Part shown: piece by piece, positions 26,975 through 36,026 of the stretch
Layout: every line of letters starts with the position of its first letter
How positions within the stretch are numbered: position 1 is the first letter of the stretch
Source: Defluviicoccus sp.
Lineage (GTDB): Bacteria; Pseudomonadota; Alphaproteobacteria; MPNO01
Length of the DNA stretch: 64,000 nucleotides
Assembly: GCA_028820505.1 (NCBI GenBank)
Contig: JAPPIT010000102.1
Location: 23,829 to 87,828, forward strand
Direction: 5' to 3'
Position numbers and translations under genes: made by a program
The notes under the pieces: generated by a model
Database searches by the model: none
Told to the model about the DNA's origin: nothing
What the model saw: the letters and a program-made list of their open reading frames with translations, nothing else

Positions 26975-28162
26975 ATGCAAACCGACTTGCTGGAACGCGT
27001 GACGGGCGTGCTGGACGACGCCCTCTCCGTCGACGTCACCCAGGAGCTGGTGCGGACCGACAGCACATGCGGCAAGGAAGCCGTCCTCGCCGCCGAGCTG
27101 GAGGAGCGCATCCGGGCGATCGGCGTCGGCAGGGTATGGCGGGAGGAGGTCTTCGACGGGAGGTCCAACACGCTGTGGGAGGTCGACAGCGGCAGGCCCG
27201 GCCCTCACCTCCTGTTTACCGGCCATCTCGACACCAAGCCGGTCTGCGAGGGCTGGACCCGGGACCCGTTCGACGGCGCCATCGAGAACGGCCGCATGTT
27301 CGGCCACGGTGTCATGGACATGAAGGCCGGGCTCGGCTGCCAGGTAGGGGCGATCAAGACGATTCTCGATTCCGGGATCGACTTTTCGGGCAGGATCACC
27401 TTCGCGGCGGTCTGCGACCACATGGGCGACCAGACCGGCAGCATCGACCTGTTCCGCCGGCACCGCTTCGACCACTGCATCCTCGGCGAGCTGACCGGCA
27501 TGGAGATCTACGTAGCCCACCGCGGGCGTTACTATTTCGACATCTCGACGATCGGCCTCTCCGCCCACACCTGCCATAAGGACCTCGCGGTCAATGCCAT
27601 CGAGAAGATGCTGCCCGTGGCGGAGGAGATTGCGAGGCTCCGGCACTTCCCCGAGATCGACGAGGAGATGAAGGCGCTGGTCGGGCCCGAGCTCTACATC
27701 GCGGTCGGCCGCATATTCGGGGGCCTGTTCCCCGGCGGCCCCTCGATGATCCCCGACCGCTGCACGATCCGCGTCGACACCAGGCCGCAGCCGGGCGTGC
27801 CGCTGGAAGAGGTCCAGGGACTGATCGAAGGGGCGGTAGCGCGGGCGAGGGAGCGCGACCAGGAGATACGGGTAGAGGTCGAAGTCGCGGACCGCAAGAA
27901 CTCCTTCATGGTCCCAACCGACGCGCCGGTGGTCCGCTGCCTCGCCTCGGCGTGGGAGACGGTGATGGGCAGGCCGCCGGTCTTCGTCGGCGGTTCCTGG
28001 CTCGGCGACACGGCGAGCTTCGGCGATCTCTGCGAGACCGTGATCTTCGGCCCCGGCGGAGAGCCGGTCTACCAGCCCGACGAATCGCTGGCTCTCGCCG
28101 ACATCGAGACGGCGACCAAGATCAACGCGCTCGCCGCGCTGAACCTGCTGGGCGGGGCATGA
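26975..28162 (+). CDS. M20 family metallopeptidase (ArgE/DapE-like)
   Basis: LLFTGHLDTKPV, GHGVMDMKAGLG, IPDRCTIRVDTRPQPG. Confidence 0.92.
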   Translation: MQTDLLERVTGVLDDALSVDVTQELVRTDSTCGKEAVLAAELEERIRAIGVGRVWREEVFDGRSNTLWEVDSGRPGPHLLFTGHLDTKPVCEGWTRDPFDGAIENGRMFGHGVMDMKAGLGCQVGAIKTILDSGIDFSGRITFAAVCDHMGDQTGSIDLFRRHRFDHCILGELTGMEIYVAHRGRYYFDISTIGLSAHTCHKDLAVNAIEKMLPVAEEIARLRHFPEIDEEMKALVGPELYIAVGRIFGGLFPGGPSMIPDRCTIRVDTRPQPGVPLEEVQGLIEGAVARARERDQEIRVEVEVADRKNSFMVPTDAPVVRCLASAWETVMGRPPVFVGGSWLGDTASFGDLCETVIFGPGGEPVYQPDESLALADIETATKINALAALNLLGGA

Positions 28163-29265
28163 TGTTCGCGGATCTGTCGCCGGATCGCTATCGCCGGCTG
28201 ACCGCGAAGCGGGCGGCGCGCCTGGTCGCCGACGGCACCGTTTCCCCGGTCCACCTCGCCGAGCACGCCCTCGCTTCGGCGAAGGCGGCGGAACCGCGGA
28301 TCAACGCCTATGTGCGCTTCCTGGAGGACGACGCCCTGCGCGCCGCGGGCGATCGCGAAGCGGAGGCCCGCGCCGGGCGGTTGAGAGGGAAGCTGCATGG
28401 CGTCCCGATCACGGTGAAAGACAATTTCTACCTGGCCGGACACCCGGTCTCGCGCGGCTCGTGCACGGCACCGGACGCTCCGGTCACGGAGAACGCGCCG
28501 ATGATCGAGCGGGTCTTGGCGGCGGGGGCGGTGATCGTCGGCAAGACGACCATGCCGGAGTTCGGCTGGAAAGGAACGGGAAGCTCGCCGCTGACCGGCA
28601 TCACCCGGAATCCGTGGGACCTCTCCCGGAACCCGGGCGGATCGAGCTCGGGCTCTGCGGCGACCGTCGCCGCGGGCGCAGTTCCGATCGCGCTCGGCTC
28701 CGACGCCGGCGGGTCGATCCGCATCCCGGCCGCCTGGGCGGACACCGAGCTCGACATTCCGCTGCCGCGCGGCATCTTCGAGACCCTGTGGGTGACGGGA
28801 CGCGGTTTCGGATTCAGCGACGTCATCGCCGCGCGCGGCGCGGAAATGGACCCGGGGCTGGTGCGCTGCGGCGCGCTGGCGGAGGGCTACTCGCTGGCGG
28901 ATTTCCTCGCGGCGATGGACGACCGGCGCAAGCTGAACGCCCGACTCGCCGCGACGCTCGAAAAATGGGACGTGCTGGTCACGCCCACCATGCCGCTGAC
29001 CGCCTTCGCCGCCGAGGACGAGGTGCCGCCCGGCGGCGAGGCCGACGCGCCGCTCCCCTGGGTGACCTGGACGCCCTACACTTACCCGTTCAACCTGTCC
29101 GGACAGCCGGCGGTCTCGATTCCGTGCGGATTCGACTCGAAGCGGCTTCCGGTGGGCCTCCAGATCGTCGCCAAATGGGGCGCCGACAGTCTCGCTCTCG
29201 CGGTCGCGCGGCGCTTCGAGAGAATTCTGGGAAGGGCGCGGCCGGCCCCGGTCAATGCGCCATGA
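28159..29265 (+). CDS. Amidase-signature protein with apparent internal deletion
   Basis: GVPITVKDN, GGSSSGSAATVAAG, GSDAGGSIRIPAA retained, then jumps to WADTELDIPLPRGIFETLW; 369 aa only. Confidence 0.85.
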   Translation: MMFADLSPDRYRRLTAKRAARLVADGTVSPVHLAEHALASAKAAEPRINAYVRFLEDDALRAAGDREAEARAGRLRGKLHGVPITVKDNFYLAGHPVSRGSCTAPDAPVTENAPMIERVLAAGAVIVGKTTMPEFGWKGTGSSPLTGITRNPWDLSRNPGGSSSGSAATVAAGAVPIALGSDAGGSIRIPAAWADTELDIPLPRGIFETLWVTGRGFGFSDVIAARGAEMDPGLVRCGALAEGYSLADFLAAMDDRRKLNARLAATLEKWDVLVTPTMPLTAFAAEDEVPPGGEADAPLPWVTWTPYTYPFNLSGQPAVSIPCGFDSKRLPVGLQIVAKWGADSLALAVARRFERILGRARPAPVNAP

Positions 29266-30121
29266 AGACCGGCATTTCCGCCCGGGTCAGCACGTGCTGG
29301 GTGACCCCGCCGAGGATGAGCTGACGCAACCGGCTGCGGGAAAACGCGCCCATGACCAGGAGATCGGCGCCGATCGCGCTCGCCTCGGCCAGCAGCACCT
29401 CGCCGATGGAACGGTAGTCGGGGGACAGATCCCTGATCTCGGCGTCGATTCCGTGCCAAGCGAGGTTCTCGCGGATCGACTCGGCGGACGGTCCCTGCTT
29501 CGCGCCGGTGGTGACGGAGAGCAGGCGGACCTTCTTCGACCGTTCCAGCAGCAGCGCCTTGGCGGCGTGGAACGCGCGCGCCGCCGGGCCGCTCCGGTTC
29601 CAGCCGACCAGCACGGTCTCGCCGATACTCTCGGGCGGCGTGGGCGGGGTGACCAGCACCGGCCGGCCGGTCGAGAAAATGGCCGATTCCACGCTCAGCA
29701 GGTCGAGGTTCGAGGAGCCGCCGAGGGGACGGCCGACGACGATCATGTCGTAGGCGCCGCCGCGCCGGGCGACCACGTCCGGGCCGAACTCGTCGACCGC
29801 CTCCCAGCTTACCGAGGGATGGTCGGAATGGCCGGCCTGGGTGCGAATCTCGAAGCCGGTCTCTTCGACGAAGGCATCGAAACGCGCGCGGGAGGAGGCC
29901 TCGATCTCGTTGGCGCGCTCGATATGCTCGGCCTCGAGGTCGTGGCTTACATAGGCGTGGATGCCCTCGTAGCCCATGGCCGCGATCGCGCGCGGCCGCT
30001 CGCGGACATGGGTGACCGCGACGTGCGCCGAGAATTGCCGGGCGATCGTACCGGCGGCGTGCAGCACCGAGGCGTCGGTTTCCGGCTCGATCAGCAGGGC
30101 GAGAATGGACCGCGTCGTCAT
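29252..30121 (-). CDS. Universal stress protein (two UspA-like domains)
   Basis: DMIVVGRPLGGSSNLD and GADLLVMGAFSRSRLRQLILGGVTQHVL. Confidence 0.9.
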   Translation of the reverse strand: MTTRSILALLIEPETDASVLHAAGTIARQFSAHVAVTHVRERPRAIAAMGYEGIHAYVSHDLEAEHIERANEIEASSRARFDAFVEETGFEIRTQAGHSDHPSVSWEAVDEFGPDVVARRGGAYDMIVVGRPLGGSSNLDLLSVESAIFSTGRPVLVTPPTPPESIGETVLVGWNRSGPAARAFHAAKALLLERSKKVRLLSVTTGAKQGPSAESIRENLAWHGIDAEIRDLSPDYRSIGEVLLAEASAIGADLLVMGAFSRSRLRQLILGGVTQHVLTRAEMPVFMAH

Positions 30122-30224
30122 CGTACCTTCCTATCGCGAGAACGGTATCGCCGCGCCGCGCTGTTTTCAATATGGGGCCGGACAAAGGAAATGCGAAGCG
30201 GCCTTGCCGGCGGCTCCGACACGG

Positions 30225-30554
30225 TCAACTGGTGAGCTTGCAGCGCCGCCAGCGTTCGGCGGGACCCTCCCCCACGGTCACGTCGAGATCGTATTCGCCG
30301 AGCAGGACCATGTTGACCGTCTTCCCGGCTCCCCGCTCGCCGGGGGGCACGACATACCGGAACCCGTGCCGGTCGTAGTCGCCGGTCATCGAGGTGCCGC
30401 CCGGCGTGACGATGGCCGGGCCGTCGATCTGCATCGACCGGCTGCCCTCGCACCACATGCCGTCGATGGCGTCGGCGCGCGCGTCGGGCGCCGCAGCCAG
30501 CCAAACGGCCACGAAGACGAATGCCGCAATCGGAAAATGCGCCCGAACGGTCAT
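30225..30554 (-). CDS. Small exported hypothetical protein
   Basis: Signal-like N-terminus ...AAAPDARADAIDGMWCEGSRSMQIDGPAIVTPGG. Confidence 0.65.
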   Translation of the reverse strand: MTVRAHFPIAAFVFVAVWLAAAPDARADAIDGMWCEGSRSMQIDGPAIVTPGGTSMTGDYDRHGFRYVVPPGERGAGKTVNMVLLGEYDLDVTVGEGPAERWRRCKLTS

Positions 30555-30659
30555 TGTGCCCCCCCGCCGCGATTGGAGACCTGTCTCGATCGGCGCGAAC
30601 CGCGTCTCGCCGGCGATCTGGGTCCGCCGCCCCGTCCAGGTTGACGCCCGGCCGGGACG

Positions 30660-32765
30660 ATGCCGATACTCCCGCCCGGTCGCGGTCCGGGCGGGGTCGA
30701 GGTGTTCAGGTCAGTCGAGCAGCTTTTCAGGCCGCGGTCCATTGCCATCGTCGGCGCTTCGGAGAGCGGCGCCGGCGGTTGGCCGCGGGCGATCTTCGGC
30801 AACCTCGCGCATGCCGGCTTCCCGGTCCCGGTCTATCTGATCAACCCGCGGCGCGACCGCCTGTGGGATCGCGACGTATACCCGTCCTTCGCGAGCCTGC
30901 CGGAACCCGTCGACCTCGCCCTCACCATCATCCCTGCCGAGAGCGTAGTCGACGCGCTCGCCGAGGGGCACGCCAACGGACTCAAGGCCGCGCTGGTCTT
31001 CGCCGCGAGATTCGGCGAAGGGGGCGACGAGGCGGGCGGCGCGCGCGCCCAGGCGCTTGCGGAACTCTGCGATGAGGGACTCCGGGTCTGCGGACCCAAC
31101 TGCATGGGCGCGCTCGCCTTGCCCGAGTCCCATCTGTTCTACCCCGCGGAACGGGTGCGCGCGCTCCCGCGCGGCGGCGTCGGCGTGGTCTTCCAGTCCG
31201 GCGGGACCTTCCAGTACTGGCTCGGACAGGGCGCCGTCCGGGGTCTCGGCTTCAGCTATGCGGTGTCCAGCGGCAACGAGCTCGACCTCGACGTCGCCGA
31301 CTACATCGCCTTCCTGGTCGACGACCCGGGGACCCGGGTCATCGCCTGTATGCTGGAGGGAATTCGCCGCCCCGAAGCCTTCATGGCGGCCGCCGCCAGG
31401 GCTCTTGCCGCGGCAAAGCCCATCGTGGTCGTCAAGACCGGGGCGAGCGAGCGCGGCCGTTCGGCGACCGAGAGCCATACCGGCGCGGTGGCCGGCGACG
31501 ACGACATCTTCAACGCGGTCTGCGACCGCTACGGCATCGTACGCTGTCACGGCCTCGACGACCTGATCGAGACCGCCCTGATGTTTTCGACCGTGCGGCT
31601 CCCCAGGGGACCGCGCGTGGCGTTCGCGGGCTATTCGGGCGGGGCGACCGGCCTGTTCCTCGATTACGCCAGCGAGGTCGGCCTTCCCGTCGCGGAGCTG
31701 AGCGGGGAGACAAAAGCCGCGATCGCGCCGCTTCTGGATCGGGGACTAAAGCCGTCCAACCCGCTCGACGGCGGCGCCGGCCTGGCCGGCCGGCCGCAGG
31801 ACTTCAAGGAAATCTGCAAGGCGATCGCGGAGGACCCCGGCGTCGATATCCTTTCGATGCAGGGCCAGCTCCCGGCCCAAGGCGGTGAGCGCGGCGACCC
31901 GGAGACGTTCGCCGCCGCGAGCCGAGGCGCGGCCTCGGTAGTCGCACACGGGCGCATGGGACAGAACGTCACCGATGCCGGGCGCGCGTTCCAGACGGCG
32001 GCCGGCGTGCCGTTCCTCCAAGGGCTCCCGGAGACGGTGCGCTCCCTGAAGGCGCTCGGAAGTTATGCCGAACGCCGGCGGCGGGGGGTGCCGGCGGAGC
32101 GCGGTCCGGCGGCCCCGCTCTCGGGACCGGTCGCCCAATTGCTCGCCACCGCGAATGTCCCGGAGCCGGGCGGCGGCTTCGCCGCAACCGCCGCCGACGC
32201 GGCCGGGCTCGCCGACGAGATCGGGTATCCGGTGGCGCTCAAGATCGTTTCGCCCCAGGCCGTCCACAAGACCGAGATCGGCGGCGTCGTGCTCGGGCTC
32301 GGAGATGCCGGCTCCGTCGTCCGGGCGGCCGACGGGATGCAGGCGCGGCTGAGGGAGGCAGAACCGGGCGCGCAACTCGACGGGTTCCTGGTCCAGGAGA
32401 TGACGGACGGGCTGGAAATGTTCGTCGGCCTGCGCGACGACCCGCAATTCGGGCCGTTCATCGTCGCGGGCCTCGGGGGCGTCCATGTCGAGGCGCTGGG
32501 AGATCTCGCCTTCCGGCTTCTTCCCATCGACGAGACCGAGGCGCGCGAGATGCTGGACTCGCTGCGCGGCCGCGTGCTGCTGGGTCCGTATCGAGGCCGG
32601 GCGGCGCGCGACGTGGACGCCCTCGTCCGCGCGATGCTGGCGGCCGGGGAAGTCTATTCCGGCGTGCGCGACCGCTTCGCCGATATCGAGATCAACCCGC
32701 TGACCGTCCTAGCCGAGGGCGAAGGCGTGCGGGCCGTGGACATCAGGGAGACGCCCCGAAGATGA
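30660..32765 (+). CDS. Acetate--CoA ligase (ADP-forming)-like acyl-CoA synthetase (CoA-binding + ATP-grasp)
   Basis: FRPRSIAIVGASESGAGG, GPNCMGAL, SHTGAVAGDD, YPVALKIVSPQAVHKTEIGGVVLGL. Confidence 0.93.
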   Translation: MPILPPGRGPGGVEVFRSVEQLFRPRSIAIVGASESGAGGWPRAIFGNLAHAGFPVPVYLINPRRDRLWDRDVYPSFASLPEPVDLALTIIPAESVVDALAEGHANGLKAALVFAARFGEGGDEAGGARAQALAELCDEGLRVCGPNCMGALALPESHLFYPAERVRALPRGGVGVVFQSGGTFQYWLGQGAVRGLGFSYAVSSGNELDLDVADYIAFLVDDPGTRVIACMLEGIRRPEAFMAAAARALAAAKPIVVVKTGASERGRSATESHTGAVAGDDDIFNAVCDRYGIVRCHGLDDLIETALMFSTVRLPRGPRVAFAGYSGGATGLFLDYASEVGLPVAELSGETKAAIAPLLDRGLKPSNPLDGGAGLAGRPQDFKEICKAIAEDPGVDILSMQGQLPAQGGERGDPETFAAASRGAASVVAHGRMGQNVTDAGRAFQTAAGVPFLQGLPETVRSLKALGSYAERRRRGVPAERGPAAPLSGPVAQLLATANVPEPGGGFAATAADAAGLADEIGYPVALKIVSPQAVHKTEIGGVVLGLGDAGSVVRAADGMQARLREAEPGAQLDGFLVQEMTDGLEMFVGLRDDPQFGPFIVAGLGGVHVEALGDLAFRLLPIDETEAREMLDSLRGRVLLGPYRGRAARDVDALVRAMLAAGEVYSGVRDRFADIEINPLTVLAEGEGVRAVDIRETPRR

Positions 32766-33946
32766 GGGACGGCATGCATGACGACGCGATGAATTTCGAT
32801 CTTCCCGAAGAGCTCGCGATGCTCAAGGAGACGGTCCGGCGCTTCGTCGACCGCGAGCTGATCCCGATCGAGCGCGAGACCTGCGAAGGCGGAAAGATCA
32901 GGCCCGACCTGCGCACGGTGCTGGAGGAGAAGGCGAAGGCGCTGGGGCTCTGGCTCTACGACGTGCCGGAAGAATATGGCGGGCTCGGCCTCGGGCTGCT
33001 CGCCCGCACCGTGGTGTGGTCGGAGTTGGGCCGCACCATCGCGCTGCCCTCCCGCAACGCCAGCATCTTCGGCCCGTCGGTGAGCCCCATCCTCTATTTC
33101 CTCAACGAGGAACAGAAGGAGCGCTACCTGCTGCCAGTCATCGCGGGGGAAAAGAAGGCCTGCTTCGCCCAGACCGAACCGGATGCCGGCGGCGATCCCG
33201 GCGCCATGCGGTCCACCGCGGTCCGCGACGGCGACCATTACGTGATCAACGGCATGAAGCGCTTCATCACCGGCGCGGACGAAGCGGACTTCGCCCAGGT
33301 CTTCGCCGCGACGGATCGGGAGAAGGGATCGCGCGGCGGCATTTCCGGATTCCTGGTCGACATGGAGACGCCGGGCGTGAAGCTGCTCAGGCCGCAGGAA
33401 ACCATGATGGACGACCGGCCCTGGGAAATCGCCTTCGAGGACGTGCGGGTCCCGGTGGAAAACCGCATCGGCGAGGAGGGCGAAGGGTTCAGGTTCGCCC
33501 AGAACTGGATCAGCGCCGGGCGCATCCGCCACGGGGCGCGCGGCATGGGTGTGATGGAGCGCTGCCTCGAGCTCGGCGCCCGCTACGCGAAGGAGCGGGT
33601 GACGTTCGGCAAGCCGCTCGCGGAACGCCAGGCCGTCCAGTGGATGCTGGTCGACACCTATGCCGACCTCCACCAGCTCCGGCTGATCGTCCGCCACGCC
33701 GCATGGAAGGCCGACCGCGGCGAGGACGTCCGCTACGAGGCCTATATGTGCAAGTATCTCGGCGACACGAAGTCGTTCGAGGCCGCCGACCGGTGCCTGC
33801 AGATTCACGGCGGCATCGGGCTTACCACCGATCTCCCCATCGAGCGGATGTGGCGCGACCAGCGGAGCTTCGTCATCACGGAGGGGCCGACCGAGATCCT
33901 CAAGATGGCGCTCGCGCGCCGCGTGCTGCACGAATACGGCGGATGA
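32762..33946 (+). CDS. Acyl-CoA dehydrogenase family protein
   Basis: CFAQTEPDAGGDPG, NGMKRFITGADEADF, QIHGGIGLTTDLPIERMWRDQR. Confidence 0.95.
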   Translation: MRDGMHDDAMNFDLPEELAMLKETVRRFVDRELIPIERETCEGGKIRPDLRTVLEEKAKALGLWLYDVPEEYGGLGLGLLARTVVWSELGRTIALPSRNASIFGPSVSPILYFLNEEQKERYLLPVIAGEKKACFAQTEPDAGGDPGAMRSTAVRDGDHYVINGMKRFITGADEADFAQVFAATDREKGSRGGISGFLVDMETPGVKLLRPQETMMDDRPWEIAFEDVRVPVENRIGEEGEGFRFAQNWISAGRIRHGARGMGVMERCLELGARYAKERVTFGKPLAERQAVQWMLVDTYADLHQLRLIVRHAAWKADRGEDVRYEAYMCKYLGDTKSFEAADRCLQIHGGIGLTTDLPIERMWRDQRSFVITEGPTEILKMALARRVLHEYGG

Positions 33947-34033
33947 AACGGGCGCCGCTTTGACCGGACGCCGCGCTCCGATAAGCTTTCCCCAATCGCG
34001 ACGACGGAACGCACGAAGCCCGAAGGAGAGGTC

Positions 34034-34882
34034 ATGGCCGAGTACAACTACGAATGCGTGAAGATCGAGATCCGGGACGGTATCGGCTGGGCGATTATGA
34101 ACCGGCCCGAGAAGCGCAACGCCATGAGCCCGCAGCTTCACTACGACATGGACGACGCGCTGGGCCGGCTCGAGACCGACCCCGACGCGCGCGTGGTCGT
34201 GGTCACCGGCGCGGGCGGCAATTTCAGCGCCGGTCAGGACCTCAAGAAGTTCTTCCGCGAGCTGGAGAACGACCCGTTCGAGCGCAAGAAGGCGCAGCGC
34301 CATGCCAATAGCTGGCGCTGGCAGCGCTTGTACAACTACGACAAGCCGACGATCGCGATGATCCACGGCTACTGCGTCGGCGGCGCCTTCATGCAGCTGC
34401 TGGCGACCGACTTCGCGATCGCGGCGAAGACGGCGACGTTCTCCCTGTCGGAGGTCAACTGGGGCATCCTGCCCGGCGCGCTGGTCGCCAAGGTAATCTC
34501 CGATGCGATCCTGCCCCGCCACGCGCTCTACTATGCGTGCCTCGGCGACCCGTTCGACGGCGACGAGGCGGCGCGGATCGGCATGATCAACTACGCCGTG
34601 CCGGAGGACGAGCTGGAGGCCGAGACCGTCAAGCTCGCCGAGAGGCTGATGAAGAAGAGCCCGGCGGTGCTGCGCGCGACCAAGCAGGCGGTGCGCCAGG
34701 TCCGCACGATGGATTTCGACCAGGCCTACGACTACCTCGCCGCCAAGGGTCAATCGATCAAGGTGGGCGACGCCGAGGACTCCTACAACACGGGACTTCG
34801 CCAGTTCCTCGACGAGAAGAGCTACAAGCCGACATTCGAGCCGTTCAAGCTCGGCACGCTTTTGTCGGATCAGCGGGACTAG
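34034..34882 (+). CDS. Enoyl-CoA hydratase/isomerase family, resembling p-hydroxycinnamoyl-CoA hydratase/lyase
   Basis: VKIEIRDGIGWAIMNRPEKRNAMSPQL, PTIAMIHGYCVGGAF, LSEVNWGILPGALV, QFLDEKSYKP. Confidence 0.88.
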   Translation: MAEYNYECVKIEIRDGIGWAIMNRPEKRNAMSPQLHYDMDDALGRLETDPDARVVVVTGAGGNFSAGQDLKKFFRELENDPFERKKAQRHANSWRWQRLYNYDKPTIAMIHGYCVGGAFMQLLATDFAIAAKTATFSLSEVNWGILPGALVAKVISDAILPRHALYYACLGDPFDGDEAARIGMINYAVPEDELEAETVKLAERLMKKSPAVLRATKQAVRQVRTMDFDQAYDYLAAKGQSIKVGDAEDSYNTGLRQFLDEKSYKPTFEPFKLGTLLSDQRD

Positions 34883-34910
34883 ACGGCACGCAAACAGGGG
34901 AGAGACGAAT

Positions 34911-35975
34911 ATGAAACGAGTGCTGAGCATCGCCCTGGCGGGCGCGGCCGTGGCCCTGATGGGCTTCGCCGGCACGGCGGAGGCGCAGTTCTACAAGGGC
35001 AAGCGCATCACCATCCTGATCAACTATTCGGCGGGCGGGCCGACCGACATCGAGGGACGGCTCGTCGCCAAGCATCTGAGCAAGCACATCCCCGGCAATC
35101 CGCGCATCATCGTGAAGAACGTTCCGGGCGCGGGCGGCATCACCGGTTCCAACTATATGGGCGAGGTCGCCAAGCCGGACGGGTTGTCGCTCGCGATCTT
35201 CACCCCGCCGCTGATCTCGCAAGTGCTCCAGGATCCCGGGCTCCGCGTCGACTTCTCAAAATTCGTCTGGCTCGCCGGCATCGGGCATCCGCAGGTCTGC
35301 TACATCCGCAAGGACGCGGGCGTCGGCACGGTCGACGACATTCTGAAGATCAAGGGGTTCAAGGCCGCCGGCATGCGGACCACGTCCTCGCACGACCTCC
35401 GGTTCCGCATGGCGCTCGACCTGCTGGGCGCGGATTACAAATACGTCACCGGCTACAAGGGGCTCGCCAAGGTGGTCGCGGGCGTGATGCAGAACGAGAC
35501 CCAATTCTCCTGCGGCTCGGTGCCGGGGTTCCGCAAGAACGTCGAGCCCAACCTGATCGAGCCCGGCCATGCGATCGCGCTCTGGTACTATTCCGCGGTC
35601 GGTCCCGACGGCAAGGAGGTGCGCAACCCGCATCTCAAGGGCATCCCGACATATCTCGACGTCTACAAGAAGCTCAAAGGCAAGACGCCCTCAGGCGTGC
35701 AATACGATGCATTCCAGCTCATCAACAACCTTTCGGTGAGCATGCTTCGCGGCTCCTTCGTGCCCGCCGGCACGCCCGACGAGGCGGTCAAGGCGCTGCG
35801 CGCAGCCTGGGCGTCGGTCGCCAAGGACAAGGACTTCGCCGCCGACTACACCAAGGTGATCAAAGCGCCGCCGAACATCATCCTGACCGCAGCGGCGCAG
35901 GCCCACGTGAACGCGGCGGGCAAGGTCTCGCCCGAGATCGTCGCCTTCTTCAAGGACCTGATCGGCAGGAAATAG
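34911..35975 (+). CDS. Tripartite tricarboxylate transporter substrate-binding protein (TctC/BugT family)
   Basis: Signal peptide, FYKGKRITILINYSAGGPTDIEGRLVAKHLSKHIPGNPRIIVKNVPGAGG. Confidence 0.9.
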   Translation: MKRVLSIALAGAAVALMGFAGTAEAQFYKGKRITILINYSAGGPTDIEGRLVAKHLSKHIPGNPRIIVKNVPGAGGITGSNYMGEVAKPDGLSLAIFTPPLISQVLQDPGLRVDFSKFVWLAGIGHPQVCYIRKDAGVGTVDDILKIKGFKAAGMRTTSSHDLRFRMALDLLGADYKYVTGYKGLAKVVAGVMQNETQFSCGSVPGFRKNVEPNLIEPGHAIALWYYSAVGPDGKEVRNPHLKGIPTYLDVYKKLKGKTPSGVQYDAFQLINNLSVSMLRGSFVPAGTPDEAVKALRAAWASVAKDKDFAADYTKVIKAPPNIILTAAAQAHVNAAGKVSPEIVAFFKDLIGRK

Positions 35976-36026
35976 CCGATACGCTCCTGACGCACTGACG
36001 CACCCGGGCGGCGTATTGCCGCCCGG

